Of a stretch of DNA of 64,000 bases, positions 62,203 through 64,000 are shown piece after piece. The position numbers and the translations under genes were made by a program. Every line of letters begins with the position of its first letter. Position 1 is the first letter of the stretch. The notes under the pieces are model-generated. The model was not told where the DNA came from. It made no database searches and saw only the letters and a list, made by a program, of their open reading frames with translations. Source of the DNA: Limobrevibacterium gyesilva (GTDB lineage: Bacteria; Pseudomonadota; Alphaproteobacteria; Acetobacterales; Acetobacteraceae); NCBI RefSeq assembly GCF_025989185.1, contig NZ_JAPDNT010000003.1, positions 310,001 to 374,000 of the forward strand. Direction: 5' to 3'.

Positions 62203-62946
62203 ATGTGCACGGCCGTCGTCCTGTTCCGTCCCGGCCATGACTGGCCGGTGCTGCTAGGGGCGAATCGCGACGAGATGGTGGCCCGTCCATGGGATCGGCC
62301 GGGCGCCTACTGGCCCGACCATCCGGGCGTGGTCGCCGGGCGCGACCGCAGCGGCGGCGGCACCTGGATGGGCATGAACGCCGCCGGCGTGGTTGCGGCC
62401 GTGCTCAACCGGCCCGGCAGCCTGGGCCCGGCCCCCGGGAAGCGCAGCCGCGGCGCGTTGCCGCTGCTCGCCCTGGGCCATGATACGGCCGCCGATGCGG
62501 CTGCGGCCCTGGCTGACATTCCCGCCGGGGAATACCGCAGTTTCAACATGATCGTGGCCGATTCTCGGAGCGTGGTGTTCGTCCGCGGCCTGGACGGCGA
62601 GCGCGCCGAGCCGATCCCCCTGCCCGCCGGCCTGCACATGGTGACGGCGCACGACCCGAACGACGAAGCCAGCCCGCGCACCGCCCGCCACCTGCCCCGC
62701 TTCCGCGCCGCCGCTGTGCCGGCCCCGGCGATCGGGGACTGGCGGGCTTGGACCGCGCTGCTGGCCGATCGCGGCGGGCCGCAAGGCAGCGAAATCAACG
62801 TCCCCGAGCGGCATGGATTCGCAACCGTCAGCTCCGCGCTGGTCGGCCTGCCCGCATGCGGGCGGCCGGTCTGGCTGTTCGCGGCCGGCCCGCCCGACGC
62901 GGCCCCCTTCGTGCCCGTGCAACTCGCTGCGCGCGAGGGGGTCTGA
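62203..62946 (+). CDS. NRDE / TANGO2 family protein
   Basis: A 247-residue protein beginning MCTAVVLFRPGHDWPVLLGA, in which cysteine 2 would become the N-terminal residue after methionine removal. NRDEMVARPWDRPGAYW is the family-naming motif, and GTWMGMNAAGVVAAVLNRPG follows. The fold resembles Ntn hydrolases such as acyl-CoA:amino acid acyltransferases. TANGO2 proteins are linked to haem or lipid handling in eukaryotes; the bacterial function is unknown. It starts 13 bases after purB. Confidence 0.88.
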   Translation: MCTAVVLFRPGHDWPVLLGANRDEMVARPWDRPGAYWPDHPGVVAGRDRSGGGTWMGMNAAGVVAAVLNRPGSLGPAPGKRSRGALPLLALGHDTAADAAAALADIPAGEYRSFNMIVADSRSVVFVRGLDGERAEPIPLPAGLHMVTAHDPNDEASPRTARHLPRFRAAAVPAPAIGDWRAWTALLADRGGPQGSEINVPERHGFATVSSALVGLPACGRPVWLFAAGPPDAAPFVPVQLAAREGV

Positions 62947-63085
62947 CCGGCCTTGCACGGGGGACGTGGCACCGCGATCACGTCGCTGCTATACCCGCCC
63001 CGCGCCGCCGGCCCGCGGGGGTGCCGCTTGCCGTCGCGTAGGTTGCGCGCGGTGTTGATGGGGACAGCCCCTGAGGAAATACGCC

Positions 63086-63850
63086 ATGGCACGCCGCCGC
63101 CAGCTCTACGAAGGTAAAGCCAAGATCCTGTTCGAGGGACCCGAGCCCGGGACGCTCGTGCAGTATTTCAAGGACGACGCGACCGCGTTCAACGCCCAGA
63201 AGAAGGGCGTGATCACCGGCAAGGGCGTGCTGAACAACCGCATCAGCGAGTATCTGATGCTGCGGCTGGCGGAAATCGGCATCCCCACGCATTTCGTCCG
63301 CCGCCTGAACATGCGCGAGCAGCTGATCCGCGAGGTCGAGATCATCCCGATCGAGGTGGTGGTCCGCAACGTCGCCGCCGGCAGCCTGTCCACCCGCCTG
63401 GGCATCCCCGAGGGCACCCGCCTGCCGCGCAGCATCATCGAGTATTATTACAAGAACGACGCGCTCGGCGACCCGATGGTGGCCGAGGAGCACATCACCG
63501 CCTTCGGCTGGGCGGCGACGCAGGACATGGACGACATCGTCGCCCTGACCTTGCGCATCAACGACTTCCTGACCGGGCTGTTCCTGGGCGTCGGCATCAC
63601 GCTGGTCGACTTCAAGGTGGAATTCGGCCGGCTGTGGGAGAATGAGGAGATGCGCATCGTCCTGGCCGACGAGATCAGCCCGGACAATTGCCGCCTGTGG
63701 GACAGCAAGACCAGCGAGAAGATGGACAAGGACCGCTTCCGCCGCGACCTCGGCAAGGTCGAGGAGGCGTACCAGGAAGTGGCGCGCCGCCTGGGCATCC
63801 TGCCCGAGGCCGGCACGCGCGACCTCAAGGGCCCGGAGACGATGCAGTGA
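63086..63850 (+). CDS. purC: phosphoribosylaminoimidazole-succinocarboxamide synthase
   Basis: A 254-residue SAICAR synthetase, which joins aspartate to CAIR using [23 protein letters not shown] is the N-terminal ATP site, with [24 protein letters not shown], the substrate-binding loop, and [12 protein letters not shown] with [14 protein letters not shown], which binds metal and nucleotide, are diagnostic. GAGGAAA lies ahead of ATG 63086. The stop overlaps the GTG of purS, a typical purCSQL arrangement. Confidence 0.97.
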   Translation: MARRRQLYEGKAKILFEGPEPGTLVQYFKDDATAFNAQKKGVITGKGVLNNRISEYLMLRLAEIGIPTHFVRRLNMREQLIREVEIIPIEVVVRNVAAGSLSTRLGIPEGTRLPRSIIEYYYKNDALGDPMVAEEHITAFGWAATQDMDDIVALTLRINDFLTGLFLGVGITLVDFKVEFGRLWENEEMRIVLADEISPDNCRLWDSKTSEKMDKDRFRRDLGKVEEAYQEVARRLGILPEAGTRDLKGPETMQ

Positions 63851-64000
63851 TCAAGGCGACCGTGACCGTGATGCTGAAGGACGGCGTGCTCGACCCCCAG
63901 GGAAAGGCCATCGGCCACGCGCTGCACGGCCTGGGCTTCGGCAATGTCGGCGAAGTGCGCGCCGGCAAGGTGATCGAGCTGGAACTGGCGGAGACTGACC
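63847..64000 (+). CDS. purS: phosphoribosylformylglycinamidine synthase PurS, N-terminal part
   Basis: The window ends after 51 codons. GTG start, then [20 protein letters not shown] and [20 protein letters not shown], the PurS pattern. It is a small subunit bridging PurL and PurQ. The start overlaps the purC stop (GTGA). purQ and purL are expected beyond the window. Confidence 0.93.
   Translation, partial: MIKATVTVMLKDGVLDPQGKAIGHALHGLGFGNVGEVRAGKVIELELAETD

Overview
The window is high-GC DNA, densely packed with genes, from an alphaproteobacterium. The best guess is Rhodospirillales, family Acetobacteraceae or a close relative. The markers are an NDUFA12-like complex I subunit, COQ7-type ubiquinone synthesis, an ELM1 (DUF1022) protein, a DUF2155-MlaD cluster, a phasin under a PhaR-type operator, a Hint-domain secreted protein and a class II ribonucleotide-reductase paralogue. 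No rRNA, tRNA or CRISPR array was seen. The family assignment is inference from gene content.

Layout. 1-6922: photolyase C-terminus, cyclopropane synthase, metallophosphatase, glyoxalase-like protein, secreted esterase, SixA-type phosphatase, CHAD protein and a nuclease-fold protein. 6921-7123: a perfect palindrome plus a two-copy 74-bp tandem repeat. 7465-8781: citrate synthase. 8951-13790: an accessory island. Here a 3739-bp IS1595-family transposon (9554-13292), with 26-bp terminal inverted repeats and an exact 8-bp target duplication, has split a host gene of unknown function. The transposon carries four passenger genes, including an Abi/HEPN abortive-infection-like gene. 13787-25456: housekeeping genes (GDPD, racemase, tartrate dehydrogenase family, ELM1, pyrE, COQ7-DsbB, GST) and a tightly overlapped minus-strand operon NDUFA12-mlaD-(79 aa)-DUF2155-otsB, then a truncated NrdJ-like protein and RidA. 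25484-31660: a GNAT/FemAB-like enzyme, a large matrixin-Hint secreted protein, and a nuclease-helicase fusion that looks like a defence protein. 31667-37970: an orphan peptide-type binding protein and a three-gene 2-oxoacid:ferredoxin oxidoreductase operon with its own GltD-like flavoprotein. 38146-45145: a plus-strand run (nuclease-fold protein, Ohr, SDR, sulfite oxidase SorAB-like pair, PPK2, ornithine cyclodeaminase-like, amidase), in which several starts overlap the preceding stop as GTGA or ATGA. 45198-49192: clpA, clpS and a phasin, each with clear terminators. 49517-57361: D,D-carboxypeptidase, dipeptidase, map, thioesterase, an RTX-like secreted protein lying between map and radC, radC, and a sulfatase-superfamily hydrolase. 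57358-64000: NAD(P)H oxidoreductase, fused CoA-transferase, TerC, purB, NRDE protein, purC and the start of purS.

Functional threads: purine synthesis (purB, purC, purS), storage polymer turnover (phasin, secreted PHB-depolymerase-like esterase, polyphosphate kinase), envelope maintenance (MlaD, DsbB, D,D-carboxypeptidase, Cfa) and proteolysis (ClpAS). The most distinctive features are the defence-carrying transposon, the nuclease-helicase protein, the matrixin-Hint fusion, the RNR-derived half protein, and several palindromic repeat families. One of these is a 104-bp element present at 13687-13790 and, inverted, at 60034-60137.
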